Of a DNA stretch of 64,000 nucleotides, positions 42,297 to 51,822 are shown one piece after another (position 1 is the stretch's first letter; each line of letters begins with the position of its first letter). Origin of the DNA: Luteibacter sp. (lineage in GTDB: Bacteria; Pseudomonadota; Gammaproteobacteria; Xanthomonadales; Rhodanobacteraceae). Location: contig NZ_WNDO01000012.1 in the NCBI RefSeq assembly GCF_009912395.1, positions 62,001 to 126,000 of the forward strand, in the 5' to 3' direction. The notes beneath the pieces are model-generated. The model saw nothing but the letters and a program-made list of their open reading frames with translations, did no database searches and was not told the origin of the DNA. The translations under genes and the position numbers were made by a program.

Positions 42297-44429
42297 ATGT
42301 TCTCGCCCGATCGTCGTCGTTTCCTGCAGGCCACCGGTGCCACCGTCGCTGCCTCGCTCATCGCGCAGGGCTTTCCCGCGTCCATCGCCCGCGCGCTCGC
42401 CACCGCTCCCGATCGTCGCACCGGCACCATCGCGGATGTGGGCCACGTGGTGATCCTGATGCAGGAGAACCGCTCGTTCGACCACTACTTCGGTAGCCTG
42501 CGCGGCGTGCGCGGCTTCGGCGATCCACGCGTGCTGGAATTGTCCAACGGCGATCCGGTGTGGAAGCAGCCCGTCGCCACCACGCATACGAAGTACTGGA
42601 AATCGCGGGGCGTCGGCGACGACAAGGGCTGGGTCTATCCCTTCCACCTGGACACCCACGCCAGCGGTGATCATCACGAAGGCACCGATCACGGCTGGAG
42701 CACGGGTCACGGCTCGTGGAACCTCGGCCGCAACGACCGCTGGATCGAGCAGAAGCAGGACGTGCTCACCATGGCCTACCTGCGCCGCGAGGACGCCGCG
42801 TTCCATTACGCGCTGGCCGACGCCTTCACCATTTGCGACGCGTACCACGCCTCCGCCCTGGCGGACACGGCGATCAATCGCATCTTCCTGTGGAGCGGTA
42901 CGGCCGATCCCTCGGGGCGCCTGGGCACGAAGGACAACGGCCCCGGTACCGAGGAGCGCGCCCACGTCAACGGCTACACCTGGACCACGTATCCCGAGCG
43001 CCTGGAGAAGGCGGGTGTGACGTGGCGGGTTTACCAGGGCGGCACGGGCGACCCGGGCTCGCCGACCGACAACTACACGGACAATTCGCTGGAGTTCTTC
43101 GCCGCCTACCAGGTCAAGGAAGGCGCGGATCCGCAAGGCAGCCTGGTTCGCAACGGCGTCTCGAACCACACACTGCGCGATCTTCGTGACGACGTGCTCC
43201 ACGACCGCCTGCCGCAGGTCAGCTGGATCGTCGCGCCGTACGACTACTCGGAACATCCGAAGGCATCGCCGGCGGACGGCGCCTTCTATATCCGCCGGGT
43301 GCTCGACGCGCTGACCTCAAACGCCAAGGTCTGGAGCCGCACCGTCCTGTTCCTCAATTACGACGAGAACGATGGCTTCTTCGATCACGTCGTGCCCCCG
43401 GCGCCCCCGTTGGCGGACGGGCAGGGTGGCAAGCTCTCGGCGGATATCGCGAGCGGCCTGCGTGACGAGATCATGGATCTCGACGCTCATCCGCGTATCA
43501 GTGGGCCGTTGGTGGCCGGCAGCGACCCCCTGGGGCGCCAGCCAATCGGCCTGGGCAACCGTGTGCCCATGATCGTGGTTTCCCCGTGGACGCGCGGTGG
43601 CTGGGTCTGCTCGGAGACCTTCGACCACACCTCCGTGCTGCGTTTCCTCGAAAAACGCTTCGACGTCGAAGAGCCAAACATCGGCGCATGGCGCCGTGCG
43701 GTTTGCGGCGACCTCACCAGTTGCTTCGATTTCGCTGGCACGACCGACGCTTCCATGCCCACGCTCGGCGTACCACACGGGTCGGACGGCAAGGCGCCCA
43801 TCGTGGTGCCCTCGTCACAGGCCATGCCGACGCAGGAGCCGGGTACGCGCCCGGCCCGTGCGCTGGCCTATCGCTGGCATCTGGAGCATCGGCTTGACGC
43901 ATCGGACAGCCGGATTGCCTTCGTCAACGAAGGGCCGCTCGGTGTCGCCTTCCTCGTCTACGACGGCCTCGATCGCGACGCTCCGCCTCGCCGCTATACG
44001 GTAAGCGCGAATGGGCGACTCGACGACGCCTGGTCGCTGGCACCTCGCGGCGACGCCTACGACAGGCGTATCCATGGCCCCAATGGCTATCTCTGTGCGC
44101 TGCGCGGTTTCGCGAGCGACCGCATCGAGGCGACAGTGCGCGGCATGCCGGGCAAGCGCCAGGTCCAGGTGACGCTGACGAACGCCGGTGTGTCGCGAGC
44201 AAGCTGCCGTGTCGCCAATGCCTACGATACGGCGGACCCGCAGCACGTCGCGCTCGCGCCTGGGGCGGAAGAAACCCTGTTGCTCGATCTTTCGGGCAGT
44301 GCGGGCTGGTACGACATTTCGGTCACCACGCCGGAGATCCCGCGCTATCTGCGCCGGTTCGCCGGGCATCACGAGGATGGCCGTCCCGCGACGAGCGATC
44401 CGGAGCCGCGCATCCTGTCCGAACGCTGA
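42297..44429 (+). CDS. Phospholipase C, phosphocholine-specific type, Tat-exported
   Basis: This 710-residue exported enzyme of the PlcN/PlcH/AcpA phosphoesterase superfamily begins with a Tat signal (SPDRRRFLQATGATVAASLIAQ). Catalytic-type segments are VILMQENRSFDHYFGSLRGVRGF (split E-N-R-S-F-D-H-Y-F core near residue 56) and FLNYDENDGFFDHVVPP near 365. Two C-terminal DUF756-like beta domains follow (from about 530; SRIAFVNEGPLGVAFLVYD). It hydrolyses phosphatidylcholine-type lipids to diacylglycerol and phosphocholine. The C-terminal domain plus KAPIVVPSSQAMPTQEPGTRP linker is normal for PlcN-like enzymes. It lies 6 bases after the phosphatase gene, so the enzymes probably act in sequence on lipid-derived phosphate esters. 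Confidence 0.92.
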   Translation: MFSPDRRRFLQATGATVAASLIAQGFPASIARALATAPDRRTGTIADVGHVVILMQENRSFDHYFGSLRGVRGFGDPRVLELSNGDPVWKQPVATTHTKYWKSRGVGDDKGWVYPFHLDTHASGDHHEGTDHGWSTGHGSWNLGRNDRWIEQKQDVLTMAYLRREDAAFHYALADAFTICDAYHASALADTAINRIFLWSGTADPSGRLGTKDNGPGTEERAHVNGYTWTTYPERLEKAGVTWRVYQGGTGDPGSPTDNYTDNSLEFFAAYQVKEGADPQGSLVRNGVSNHTLRDLRDDVLHDRLPQVSWIVAPYDYSEHPKASPADGAFYIRRVLDALTSNAKVWSRTVLFLNYDENDGFFDHVVPPAPPLADGQGGKLSADIASGLRDEIMDLDAHPRISGPLVAGSDPLGRQPIGLGNRVPMIVVSPWTRGGWVCSETFDHTSVLRFLEKRFDVEEPNIGAWRRAVCGDLTSCFDFAGTTDASMPTLGVPHGSDGKAPIVVPSSQAMPTQEPGTRPARALAYRWHLEHRLDASDSRIAFVNEGPLGVAFLVYDGLDRDAPPRRYTVSANGRLDDAWSLAPRGDAYDRRIHGPNGYLCALRGFASDRIEATVRGMPGKRQVQVTLTNAGVSRASCRVANAYDTADPQHVALAPGAEETLLLDLSGSAGWYDISVTTPEIPRYLRRFAGHHEDGRPATSDPEPRILSER

Positions 44430-44435
44430 TGGCCC

Positions 44436-44459
44436 GGGCGCCGGCGCAGGCCGGCGCCC
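44436..44459 (+). terminator. Hairpin after the phospholipase gene
   Basis: A perfect 9-bp GC stem (GGGCGCCGG pairing with CCGGCGCCC) with a 6-base loop is followed by CTTTC, a weak T-tract. It lies 6 bases after the stop and is probably a terminator of modest strength. Confidence 0.6.
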
Positions 44460-44526
44460 CTTTCGGGGGTCCGATGATGGCGATGGACGGCTATACTCAC
44501 CCGTCAGCCCCATCGAAAGCCCCGAC

Positions 44527-45447
44527 GTGACCAGCGAACTGTCCTCCATCATCGATTTCATCCGCTACGGCGCCAGCCGTTTCTCGGCCGCCGGCCTGAC
44601 CTTCGGGCACAGCCACGACAATCCGATCGACGAGGCCACTCACTTGGTGCTGGCGGCACTGCATCTGCCGCCCGACCTGCCGCCGGCCTACGGCGCGGGC
44701 AAGCTGGTGGGCGAGGAAAAGGAGAAAATCCTGGCCCTCATCGAGAAGCGCATCGTCGAGCGCGTGCCGGTGGCCTACCTTGTGGGCGAGACTTGGTTCG
44801 CCGGCCTCAAGTTCAAGAGCGACCGCCGCGCCCTCGTGCCGCGCTCGCCCATCGCCGAGCTGATCGAGGGCGGCTTCACCCCGTGGCTCGACGACCGCCA
44901 CGTCGAGCGCGCGCTCGACCTGTGCACCGGCTCCGGCTGCATCGGCATCGCCATGGCCGAGTACAACCCCGACTGGCAGGTCGATATCGTCGATGTCAGC
45001 GACGATGCCCTGTCGCTGGCCAATGAGAACATCGTCTACCAGCACGTCGAAGGCCGCGTACGGGCTGTGAAATCCGACCTGTTCGCGGGCGTGAAGGGCG
45101 AGGTCTACGACCTCATCGTGTCCAACCCGCCTTACGTCACCAATGACGAATACGCGGCCATGCCGGCCGAATACAGCCATGAACCGGTCCTCGGATTGAC
45201 ATCCGGCGATGATGGACTGGACATCACCCTGCGCATCCTCGACGAGGCCGCCGACCATCTCTCCGAAGATGGCCTGCTGATCGTCGAGGTGGGTGACAGC
45301 GAACACGCGCTGGGCCGTCTTCTGCCCCGCGTGCCGTTCGTCTGGCTCGAATTCAAGGTGGGCCCGATGGGCATCTTCGCCCTCGAACGCCGCGACCTCA
45401 TCGCTCATGCCGCCGATATCTCGGCAGCACGGGCCGCAAGAAACTGA
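44527..45447 (+). CDS. prmB: Ribosomal protein L3 glutamine methyltransferase
   Basis: PrmB N5-methylates a glutamine of ribosomal protein L3 with S-adenosylmethionine. The 306-residue protein has a helical N-terminal substrate domain ([20 protein letters not shown], then [15 protein letters not shown]) and a Rossmann methyltransferase domain with [18 protein letters not shown] and the glutamine-binding [12 protein letters not shown]. The LxFGHG-like N-terminal motif (LTFGHSHDN) is what separates PrmB from PrmC. The GTG start at 44527 follows GAAAG only, so it is supported mainly by the family N-terminus. It starts a compact housekeeping run with aroC 17 bases on. Confidence 0.94.
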   Translation: MTSELSSIIDFIRYGASRFSAAGLTFGHSHDNPIDEATHLVLAALHLPPDLPPAYGAGKLVGEEKEKILALIEKRIVERVPVAYLVGETWFAGLKFKSDRRALVPRSPIAELIEGGFTPWLDDRHVERALDLCTGSGCIGIAMAEYNPDWQVDIVDVSDDALSLANENIVYQHVEGRVRAVKSDLFAGVKGEVYDLIVSNPPYVTNDEYAAMPAEYSHEPVLGLTSGDDGLDITLRILDEAADHLSEDGLLIVEVGDSEHALGRLLPRVPFVWLEFKVGPMGIFALERRDLIAHAADISAARAARN

Positions 45448-45464
45448 TACCCAGCGGAAGTACC

Positions 45465-46577
45465 GTGTCCTCCAATACGTTCGGCAAGCTCCTCTCCGTC
45501 ACCACCTTCGGCGAAAGCCACGGCCCGGCGATCGGGTGCGTGGTCGACGGTTGCCCTCCCGGCCTCCCCCTGGAGGCCGACGAATTCCGCACCGACCTCG
45601 AGCGCCGCGCCACCGGGCGCTCCCGGCATACGTCGCAGCGCCGTGAGACCGACGACATCGAGATCCTCTCGGGTGTCTACGACGGCGTGACCACCGGTAC
45701 GCCCATCGCGCTGCTGATCCGCAACACCGATGCCCGTTCCAAGGACTACGGCAACATCCTCGACACGTTCCGCCCCGGCCATGCCGACTACACCTATTGG
45801 CAGAAGTACGGCATCCGCGATCCGCGCGGGGGCGGGCGTTCGTCCGCGCGCGAAACCACCATGCGCGTGGCGGCGGGCGTCATCGCCAAGAAGTGGCTGA
45901 AGCAGCGCTATGGCGTCGAGGTGCGGGCCCATGTCAGTCAGATCGGCGACCTCGTGCCGCGTGGCTTCGACACCGCGGCCATCGAGACGAGCCCGTTCTT
46001 CTGGCCCTGGGCGGAGCAGATTCCCGAGCTGGAGTCCTACATGGATGCCCTGCGCAAGTCCGGCGATTCGGTCGGTGCGCGGGTGACCGTGGTGGCCGAC
46101 AACGTCCCCGCTGGCTGGGGTGAGCCGATCTACGGCAAGCTCGACGGCGAGATCGCCGCCGCGATGATGTCGATCAACGCCGTGAAGGGCGTGGAGATCG
46201 GCGACGGCTTTGGCGCCGTCGCGCAGCGCGGCACCGCGCATCGCGACGAGATCACGGCGGACGGTTTTCTCTCCAACCATGCGGGCGGCATCCTCGGCGG
46301 CATCGCCACGGGTCAGCCAGTAGTGGTGTCCATGGCCTTCAAGCCCACCTCCAGCATCCTGGTGCCGGGTCGCAGTGTCGACCGGGCAGGGCAGCCGACC
46401 GAGGTGGTCACCAAGGGGCGCCACGACCCCTGCGTGGGCATCCGCGCCGTGCCCATCGCCGAGGCCATGCTGGCCCTCGTGCTGATGGACCAGGCCTTGC
46501 GCCACCGTGCGCAGTGTGGCGATGTGGGCGATGTGCCGCCGCGCATCCCGGGCACCGTCGACGGAGCGAATCGATGA
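45465..46577 (+). CDS. aroC: Chorismate synthase
   Basis: AroC converts 5-enolpyruvylshikimate-3-phosphate to chorismate using reduced FMN, the last common step to aromatic amino acids. The 370-residue length fits. It shows [19 protein letters not shown] at the start, [36 protein letters not shown] and [16 protein letters not shown]. The GTG start at 45465 has GGAAG 4-8 bases upstream. The end overlaps the hydroxyacid dehydrogenase by ATGA. Confidence 0.98.
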   Translation: MSSNTFGKLLSVTTFGESHGPAIGCVVDGCPPGLPLEADEFRTDLERRATGRSRHTSQRRETDDIEILSGVYDGVTTGTPIALLIRNTDARSKDYGNILDTFRPGHADYTYWQKYGIRDPRGGGRSSARETTMRVAAGVIAKKWLKQRYGVEVRAHVSQIGDLVPRGFDTAAIETSPFFWPWAEQIPELESYMDALRKSGDSVGARVTVVADNVPAGWGEPIYGKLDGEIAAAMMSINAVKGVEIGDGFGAVAQRGTAHRDEITADGFLSNHAGGILGGIATGQPVVVSMAFKPTSSILVPGRSVDRAGQPTEVVTKGRHDPCVGIRAVPIAEAMLALVLMDQALRHRAQCGDVGDVPPRIPGTVDGANR

Positions 46578-47572
46578 GCAAGCCAAAAATCTGGGTTTCC
46601 CGGCCGTTCTTCCCGGATATCGTCGACCGTCTCCGTGAGCACTTCGAGGTGCGCGCCGAGGCGGAAGATCGTCCCTTTAGCGGCGCCGAACTGGCGGAGC
46701 GCCTGGCCGATGCCGACGCCGCCATCGTGGGTCTTGTCGACCGCATCGATGCTGACGTACTGAAGACCGCGCCGAAGCTGCGCTTCGTCGCCAATCTGGG
46801 CGTGGGCTACAACAACCTCGACCTCGACGCCCTCACGGCGGCGAAGGTCGGCGCCTCCAACACGCCCGACGTGCTCAACGAGACCGTGGCCGACTACGCC
46901 TGGGCCCTGATGCTCGCCGCCGCCCGCCGGGTGAGCGAGGCCGAACGCTGGCTGCGCGACGGCCAGTGGAAGGGCTCGCGCTTCGAGGGCTGGCTGGGCG
47001 CCGATATCCACGGCAAGGCCATCGCCATCCTCGGCATGGGGCGCATCGGCCAGGCGATTGCCCGCCGGGCCTCCGGTTTCCGGTCGAAGGTGATCTACCA
47101 CAACCGCTCGCGACTCGACGCGGCCATCGAGCGGGAGTGCGGCGCGTCCTACGTGGACAAGGCGACGCTGCTCGCCGAAGCCGATCACCTGATCCTGGTG
47201 CTGCCGTTCACCCCGGCCAATCGCCATACCATCGGCGAGGCGGAGCTGAAGGCCATGAAGCCGACGGCCACGCTCACCAATATCGCCCGCGGCGGCATCG
47301 TCGACGACGCCGCGCTGGCTCGTGCGCTGGCCGACGGCACGATCGCCTCGGCCGCCCTCGACGTGTTCGAAGGCGAGCCGCAGGTCCATCCGGACCTGCT
47401 GAAACTCGGAAATATCGTCCTCAGTCCGCATATCGCAAGCGCAAGTCGCGACACACGTCGCGATATGGCTTCGCTGGCTGTGGACAATGTGCTGGCGGCG
47501 TTCGGGCATGGTCCTCACGCCGGTCGGCCACCCACGATTCTCAACCCGGGTGCGCTGGCCGACGCCAGCTGA
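46574..47572 (+). CDS. D-isomer 2-hydroxyacid dehydrogenase (glyoxylate/hydroxypyruvate reductase-like)
   Basis: This 332-residue NAD(P)-dependent enzyme reduces a 2-keto acid to the D-hydroxy acid. The dinucleotide fold is [20 protein letters not shown]. The active-site trio is Arg in [10 protein letters not shown], Glu in VFEGEPQVH and His in [26 protein letters not shown] and [18 protein letters not shown] resemble GhrB/GyaR glyoxylate or hydroxypyruvate reductases. It is coupled to aroC by ATGA with GGAG 5 bases upstream; the metabolic link to chorismate or aspartate pathways is not evident. Confidence 0.92.
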   Translation: MSKPKIWVSRPFFPDIVDRLREHFEVRAEAEDRPFSGAELAERLADADAAIVGLVDRIDADVLKTAPKLRFVANLGVGYNNLDLDALTAAKVGASNTPDVLNETVADYAWALMLAAARRVSEAERWLRDGQWKGSRFEGWLGADIHGKAIAILGMGRIGQAIARRASGFRSKVIYHNRSRLDAAIERECGASYVDKATLLAEADHLILVLPFTPANRHTIGEAELKAMKPTATLTNIARGGIVDDAALARALADGTIASAALDVFEGEPQVHPDLLKLGNIVLSPHIASASRDTRRDMASLAVDNVLAAFGHGPHAGRPPTILNPGALADAS

Positions 47573-47600
47573 CCCTCTACCCACGCCAACAAGAGCGAAA

Positions 47601-48629
47601 ATGAGCAAGAAGACGAGTTACAAGGTGGCCATGGTGGGCGCGACCGGCGCAGTCGGCGAAACCCTCCTCTCGATCCTCGCCGAGCGGGATTTCCCGATCA
47701 GCGAACTGATTCCCCTGGCGAGCGAGCGCTCGGCGGGCGGCACGGTTGAGTTCGGCGGAAAACCTTGTGTCGTCAAAGACCTGGCCAAATTCGACTTCGC
47801 GGACGTGGACATCGCCTTCTTCTCAGCCGGTGGCTCGGTCAGCCGCGAACACGCGCCGCGCGCGGCGGCGGCGGGCGCGGTGGTCATCGACAACACGTCC
47901 GAGTACCGCTACCAGGACGACATCCCGCTGGTGGTGTCCGAGGTGAACCCGCACGCCATCGCCGATTACACGGTGCGCGGCATCATCGCCAACCCCAACT
48001 GCTCCACGATGCAGATGCTGGTGGCGCTGGCCCCGATCCATCGTGAGGTGGGCATCGAGCGGATCAACGTCGCCACGTACCAGTCGGTGTCGGGCGCAGG
48101 CCGTAGCGGCCTGGAGGAACTGGGCAAGCAGACGGCCCAGATGCTCAACTTCCAGGACGTCGAATCCTCGAAATTCCCGAAGCAGATCGCCTTCAACGTG
48201 ATCCCGCACATCGACGAGTTCCAGGCCAACGGCTACACCAAGGAAGAAATGAAGATGGTCTGGGAGACCCGGAAGATCCTGGAGGACGCGTCCATCCAGG
48301 TGAATCCGACGGCGGTCCGCGTGCCGGTGTTCTACGGCCACGCCGAGGCGGTGCATATCGAGACCCGTGACAAGATCAGCGCCGAGCGCGCCCGCGAGCT
48401 GCTGGAGCAGGCCGAGGGCGTGGTGGTGGTCGACGATCGCAAGCCGGGTGGCTACCCGACCCCGGTCACCGATGCCGCCGGCAAGGATCCCGTGTTCGTG
48501 GGCCGCATCCGCGAGGACATCTCCCACGACAAGGGCCTCGATCTCTGGGTGGTTTCGGACAACATCCGCAAGGGCGCGGCGCTCAACGCCGTGCAGATCG
48601 CCGAAATCCTGATCCGGGATTACCTGTAA
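47601..48629 (+). CDS. asd: Aspartate-semialdehyde dehydrogenase
   Basis: Asd reduces aspartyl phosphate to aspartate semialdehyde, feeding lysine, diaminopimelate, threonine and methionine. The 342-residue protein starts VAMVGATGAVGETLLSILAE (NADP site), has catalytic Cys134 in NPNCSTMQM, VSGAGRSGLEEL, NVIPHIDEF and the His in VPVFYGHAEAVHIE. This is the shorter, Gram-positive/Xanthomonas/Pseudomonas-type form. It ends with TAA sharing its last A with the next start codon, so the 97-residue mini-protein is translationally coupled. Confidence 0.97.
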   Translation: MSKKTSYKVAMVGATGAVGETLLSILAERDFPISELIPLASERSAGGTVEFGGKPCVVKDLAKFDFADVDIAFFSAGGSVSREHAPRAAAAGAVVIDNTSEYRYQDDIPLVVSEVNPHAIADYTVRGIIANPNCSTMQMLVALAPIHREVGIERINVATYQSVSGAGRSGLEELGKQTAQMLNFQDVESSKFPKQIAFNVIPHIDEFQANGYTKEEMKMVWETRKILEDASIQVNPTAVRVPVFYGHAEAVHIETRDKISAERARELLEQAEGVVVVDDRKPGGYPTPVTDAAGKDPVFVGRIREDISHDKGLDLWVVSDNIRKGAALNAVQIAEILIRDYL

Positions 48630-48922
48630 TGACACCTCGCGCCACCTTTGCCGGTTTCTTCCTGCTCGCCCTCGTCCCCGTGGCGGGTGCGAAGCAGGCG
48701 GCGCCGGCCAAGGCGGCGCACGCCGAAGCGCCGGCCGCCACCCACGCGAAGCTCGACGCTTCCCGTGGCCAGGCGACCGCCGAAGGGGCCCGGGTGGAAA
48801 AACTGAAAGCGCGCGTCGACGCGCTGGAGGCCGACTCCCATGCGGCCAGCAAGCAGTTGGACGAGCGCGACCGGAAGATCGCCGAACTCCAGCGCGAGCT
48901 GAACGCAGGAGGGCATCCATGA
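48629..48922 (+). CDS. Small exported coiled-coil protein between asd and fimV
   Basis: This 97-residue protein has a signal peptide (FAGFFLLALVPVAGA), an Ala/Lys-rich linker, then a coiled coil (residues 50-92) ending DRKIAELQRELNAGGHP. That end closely resembles FimV's own coiled coil (DAEIAELQRKLAE then NKAGGQP) encoded 1.3 kb downstream. It overlaps the asd stop codon by one base and leads towards fimV. It might bind FimV in the periplasm by coiled-coil pairing, or be a partial copy of that module. I do not know a named family. Confidence 0.72.
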   Translation: MTPRATFAGFFLLALVPVAGAKQAAPAKAAHAEAPAATHAKLDASRGQATAEGARVEKLKARVDALEADSHAASKQLDERDRKIAELQRELNAGGHP

Positions 48923-49115
48923 AGGTCCCCGCGCCATCCCGGCCGGGCATGTCAGGGGGCGTGTACGGGCCTCGCGAACGACTTAACATTGTCGCGTAAC
49001 TGCCCGTGGCCGCTATTGTTAGTTGTTGCTGGGGTGCGTACAGTGGCGCCTTCGCGGTGACCCGCCCGAAGAAGGCGAGCCGCCAGCACGGGTTTTTGTT
49101 CGGGGGAAGCGATTA

Positions 49116-51656
49116 ATGAACCGCACACTCAAGCTGTCCATCATGCTGGCGCTGGCTACCGGCGGTGGTCACGTATTGGCGCAGAACCTCGGGCCCGCGC
49201 AATTGCGCTCGACCATGGAGCAGCCGCTGGTCGCCGAGATTCCGTTGACCGGCGTTTCCGGCAACACCGACGACATCCACGTCGCGCTGGCCTCCGAAGA
49301 AGCCTTCTCCCGCGCCGGTCTCAATCGCGACGGCCTGCCCGTGGCCTTGAGCTTCACGGTGGCCAAGAACGCCTCAGGACAGCCGGTCGTCCGCGTCACC
49401 AGCAGCGCGCCGGTGCGCGATACCTACCTGGATTTCCTGGTCGAGGTGAATAGCGGCGGCAACAAGGTGGTCCGTGAGGTCACCATGCTGCTCGACCCGC
49501 CGGGCACCACGCCGGGCAGCTCCCCCGCCACGCCGACCGCTAGCGTCGCCCCCGGTCCGCGGCCCTCGCGCACGTCCGAGGTGCCGTCGCGCGTGCCGGA
49601 TCGTGCTCAGGCGCAGCCGAAGCGCGCCGAGGCTCCGCAACGTACGGAAGCCGTCGCGACGCCGAAGCCCCGCGCAGCCGCACCGAAGGCGCCGACCGCC
49701 GCGAGTGAGGCAGGGGATCGGATCGGTCCGGTGCAGCGTGGACAAACCCTGTCGTCCATCGCGCGCGATCACGCCAGCGGCTCCGATTTCAACCAGATGA
49801 TGGTGGCCTTGCAGAAGGCCAACCCGGACGCGTTCTATCGCGACAACATCAATGCGCTGAAAACCGGCGCGGTGTTGCGCATGCCGTCCCCCGACGACAT
49901 GAAGGCCCAGTCGGCGGCTGCCGCGCTGGCCGAAGTGCGTCGCCAGAACGATGCCTGGCGCGCGGGCACGGCGCGCGCGCCGGCGGTGGTTGCCGACGGC
50001 GCCGCCACCGGTGCGGCACAGGGCAAGGGTAAGCCTGCGTCCTCCAACGATCGCCTGGCCCTGGTGCCGGCGAAAGAGGGCGGCGACGCCGCGTCCACGC
50101 GTGCTGGCACAAAGGGTGGCACCGGCGACGCGCAGGTCGCGGGCCTCAAGCAGGACCTGGCCTCGTCCCAGGAAACCGTCGCCTCGCTGCGCCAGCAGGG
50201 CGAGGAGTTGAAATCCCGCGTGGCCGATCTCGAGGCGATCAAGGGCAAGAACGACCGCCTGATCAGCCTGAAGGACGCCGAGATCGCCGAACTCCAGCGC
50301 AAGCTGGCCGAATCGAACAAGGCTGGCGGTCAGCCGTCGCCAGCAACGCCGACCACTCCGGCGCCTGCGGCCACCCCGGCCGCGGTGGCCAGCGCCTCGA
50401 CCGCCGGTAAGCCTGCCGCGTCGACCGTGCCGCCGGCTCTGGCCGCCACGGTCGCCACGGCTCCGGTGAAGGAGTCCGCCCCGGCTTCCGCTCCGGCAGC
50501 GACGCCGGTCGCCGTCAAACCGGCCTCTCCGGCCAAGCCGACGCCGCCCGCCGCGCCGACTCCGGTGGAAGAAGATCCCTGGTTCATGCAGCCCTGGGCC
50601 TGGGGTGGCGGTGGCGTTGCCGTGCTGCTGCTTCTGCTGGCAGCCGTGTTCGGTCGCCGCAAGAAGGCGGAAGCACCTGCCGCGGCGGCCACCGGTTTCG
50701 CCGGCAGCTCCCTGGCGGATCGCTTCGGTGATGAGCCGGGCATCGACAGCCTCGACGGCATCGATCCGGACCAGCGCGAGATCCTCGACGCGTTGGCCGA
50801 GCATCCGGACGATATCGGCCTGCATCTCGAGCTGGTAAACCTCTACTACGGTCGTCGTGACGTCGAGCACTTCGAGGGCGCGGCGGAAGCTATGTACGCC
50901 CACGTTTCCGACCCCGAGCAGCACGAGTGGCAGGACGTGGTCGCCATGGGCAAGGAGCTGGCGCCCACGCATCCGCTGTTCGGCGGCCAGCCGGTCGACG
51001 AGATCGACGATCCGTACGATCGCGACACCTACAGCGCATCGACGCCGACCCATCCGGACGAACTGGCCGCGCTGGAAGAATTCGACCTCGGCAACTACGT
51101 CACCGGCCCCGACGAGGGTGAGGCGCCGCCGCCGCAGAAGCACAGCGAGTACCACTTCAATTTCGACCTGTCGCCCGTACAGCGCGCCGAGGCGGAACAT
51201 CGCCCGCACGCGCCGGAGGTGTTCGACGTGGATGCCCCGGAATCGCCGTACGCCGAACCGAGTGCCGAGCCGCACGTGCCGGCCGATACGAGCTTTGGCG
51301 AACTCCTGGCCGAAGAAACCCATCGCGACGACGCACGCCCGACCTGGTCCTTCGACGAGGAAGAGCTGCCCGCGACGCCAACCCATCACGATGAGCCGCT
51401 CCTGGCCAGCAGCGATTCGGTGAGCCTGGGTGAGCCGACCTTCGACGAGCCGAAGTTCGACGAACCGTCGTTCCACGAATCGCATGTGCCGGAGACCTTC
51501 AGCGACGATCCGGTCGACACCAAGCTCGACCTGGCTCGCGCCTACCTCGATATGGGCGACGCCGAAGGGGCTCGCCTGATGCTTGAGGAAGTGCTCGCCG
51601 AGGGCTCGCAGATGCAGAAGGACACAGCCCGGCAGATCCTCGGCGACATCGTCTGA
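49116..51656 (+). CDS. fimV: FimV, polar/pilus assembly hub protein
   Basis: FimV organises the cell pole for type IV pilus and twitching function through peptidoglycan binding and a cytoplasmic TPR domain. This 846-residue protein has a signal peptide (1-23), the conserved N-terminal domain (LGPAQLRSTMEQPLVAEIPL), Pro/Ala/Arg-rich linker, a LysM-like domain near 205-265 (VQRGQTLSSIARDHASGSDF), a coiled coil near 340-390, one membrane helix near 500 (GGGVAVLLLLLAAVFGRRKK), an acidic cytoplasmic region and the FimV C-terminal motif (TKLDLARAYLDMGDAEGARL). ATG 49116 is preceded by GGGGGAAG. The position after asd is conserved in Pseudomonas and Xanthomonads. Confidence 0.95.
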   Translation: MNRTLKLSIMLALATGGGHVLAQNLGPAQLRSTMEQPLVAEIPLTGVSGNTDDIHVALASEEAFSRAGLNRDGLPVALSFTVAKNASGQPVVRVTSSAPVRDTYLDFLVEVNSGGNKVVREVTMLLDPPGTTPGSSPATPTASVAPGPRPSRTSEVPSRVPDRAQAQPKRAEAPQRTEAVATPKPRAAAPKAPTAASEAGDRIGPVQRGQTLSSIARDHASGSDFNQMMVALQKANPDAFYRDNINALKTGAVLRMPSPDDMKAQSAAAALAEVRRQNDAWRAGTARAPAVVADGAATGAAQGKGKPASSNDRLALVPAKEGGDAASTRAGTKGGTGDAQVAGLKQDLASSQETVASLRQQGEELKSRVADLEAIKGKNDRLISLKDAEIAELQRKLAESNKAGGQPSPATPTTPAPAATPAAVASASTAGKPAASTVPPALAATVATAPVKESAPASAPAATPVAVKPASPAKPTPPAAPTPVEEDPWFMQPWAWGGGGVAVLLLLLAAVFGRRKKAEAPAAAATGFAGSSLADRFGDEPGIDSLDGIDPDQREILDALAEHPDDIGLHLELVNLYYGRRDVEHFEGAAEAMYAHVSDPEQHEWQDVVAMGKELAPTHPLFGGQPVDEIDDPYDRDTYSASTPTHPDELAALEEFDLGNYVTGPDEGEAPPPQKHSEYHFNFDLSPVQRAEAEHRPHAPEVFDVDAPESPYAEPSAEPHVPADTSFGELLAEETHRDDARPTWSFDEEELPATPTHHDEPLLASSDSVSLGEPTFDEPKFDEPSFHESHVPETFSDDPVDTKLDLARAYLDMGDAEGARLMLEEVLAEGSQMQKDTARQILGDIV

Positions 51657-51680
51657 TTTCCCGAGCCCGTCCACGAAAAA

Positions 51681-51702
51681 CCCCGCGAAACGCGGGGTTT
51701 TT
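51681..51702. terminator. Intrinsic terminator after fimV
   Basis: Perfect 7-bp stem CCCCGCG/CGCGGGG with AAA loop, AAAAA before and TTTTT after; it lies 25 bases after the fimV stop and could work in both directions. Confidence 0.93.
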
Positions 51703-51760
51703 CGTTTTTAGCGGTAGCCAGAGGGGCAGGGCGCGCGCACGGATGATGACCTGGGCACTA

Positions 51761-51784
51761 CTCATTGCGAACGGTTCGCATTAT
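51761..51784 (+). promoter_or_regulatory. Fur-like palindrome before the siderophore receptor gene
   Basis: TGCGAAC-G-GTTCGCA (51766-51780) is a perfect 7-bp inverted repeat, inside CATTGCGAA...TTCGCATTATC. Iron-regulated TonB receptor genes of Xanthomonads and Pseudomonads often carry a palindrome of the form ATTGCGAAT..CGCATT. Ending 39 bases before the ATG, it would overlap a promoter and allow Fur repression when iron is plentiful. Confidence 0.6.
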
Positions 51785-51822
51785 CGTATGCGTTATCCAA
51801 TCGCTCCCCAGGGACACCATCC

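Noticed and set aside
49374-51674. 766-codon minus-strand frame opposite fimV
   Set aside because: Arg/Gly/Leu-rich shadow crossing the fimV terminator region; fimV itself has all family domains.
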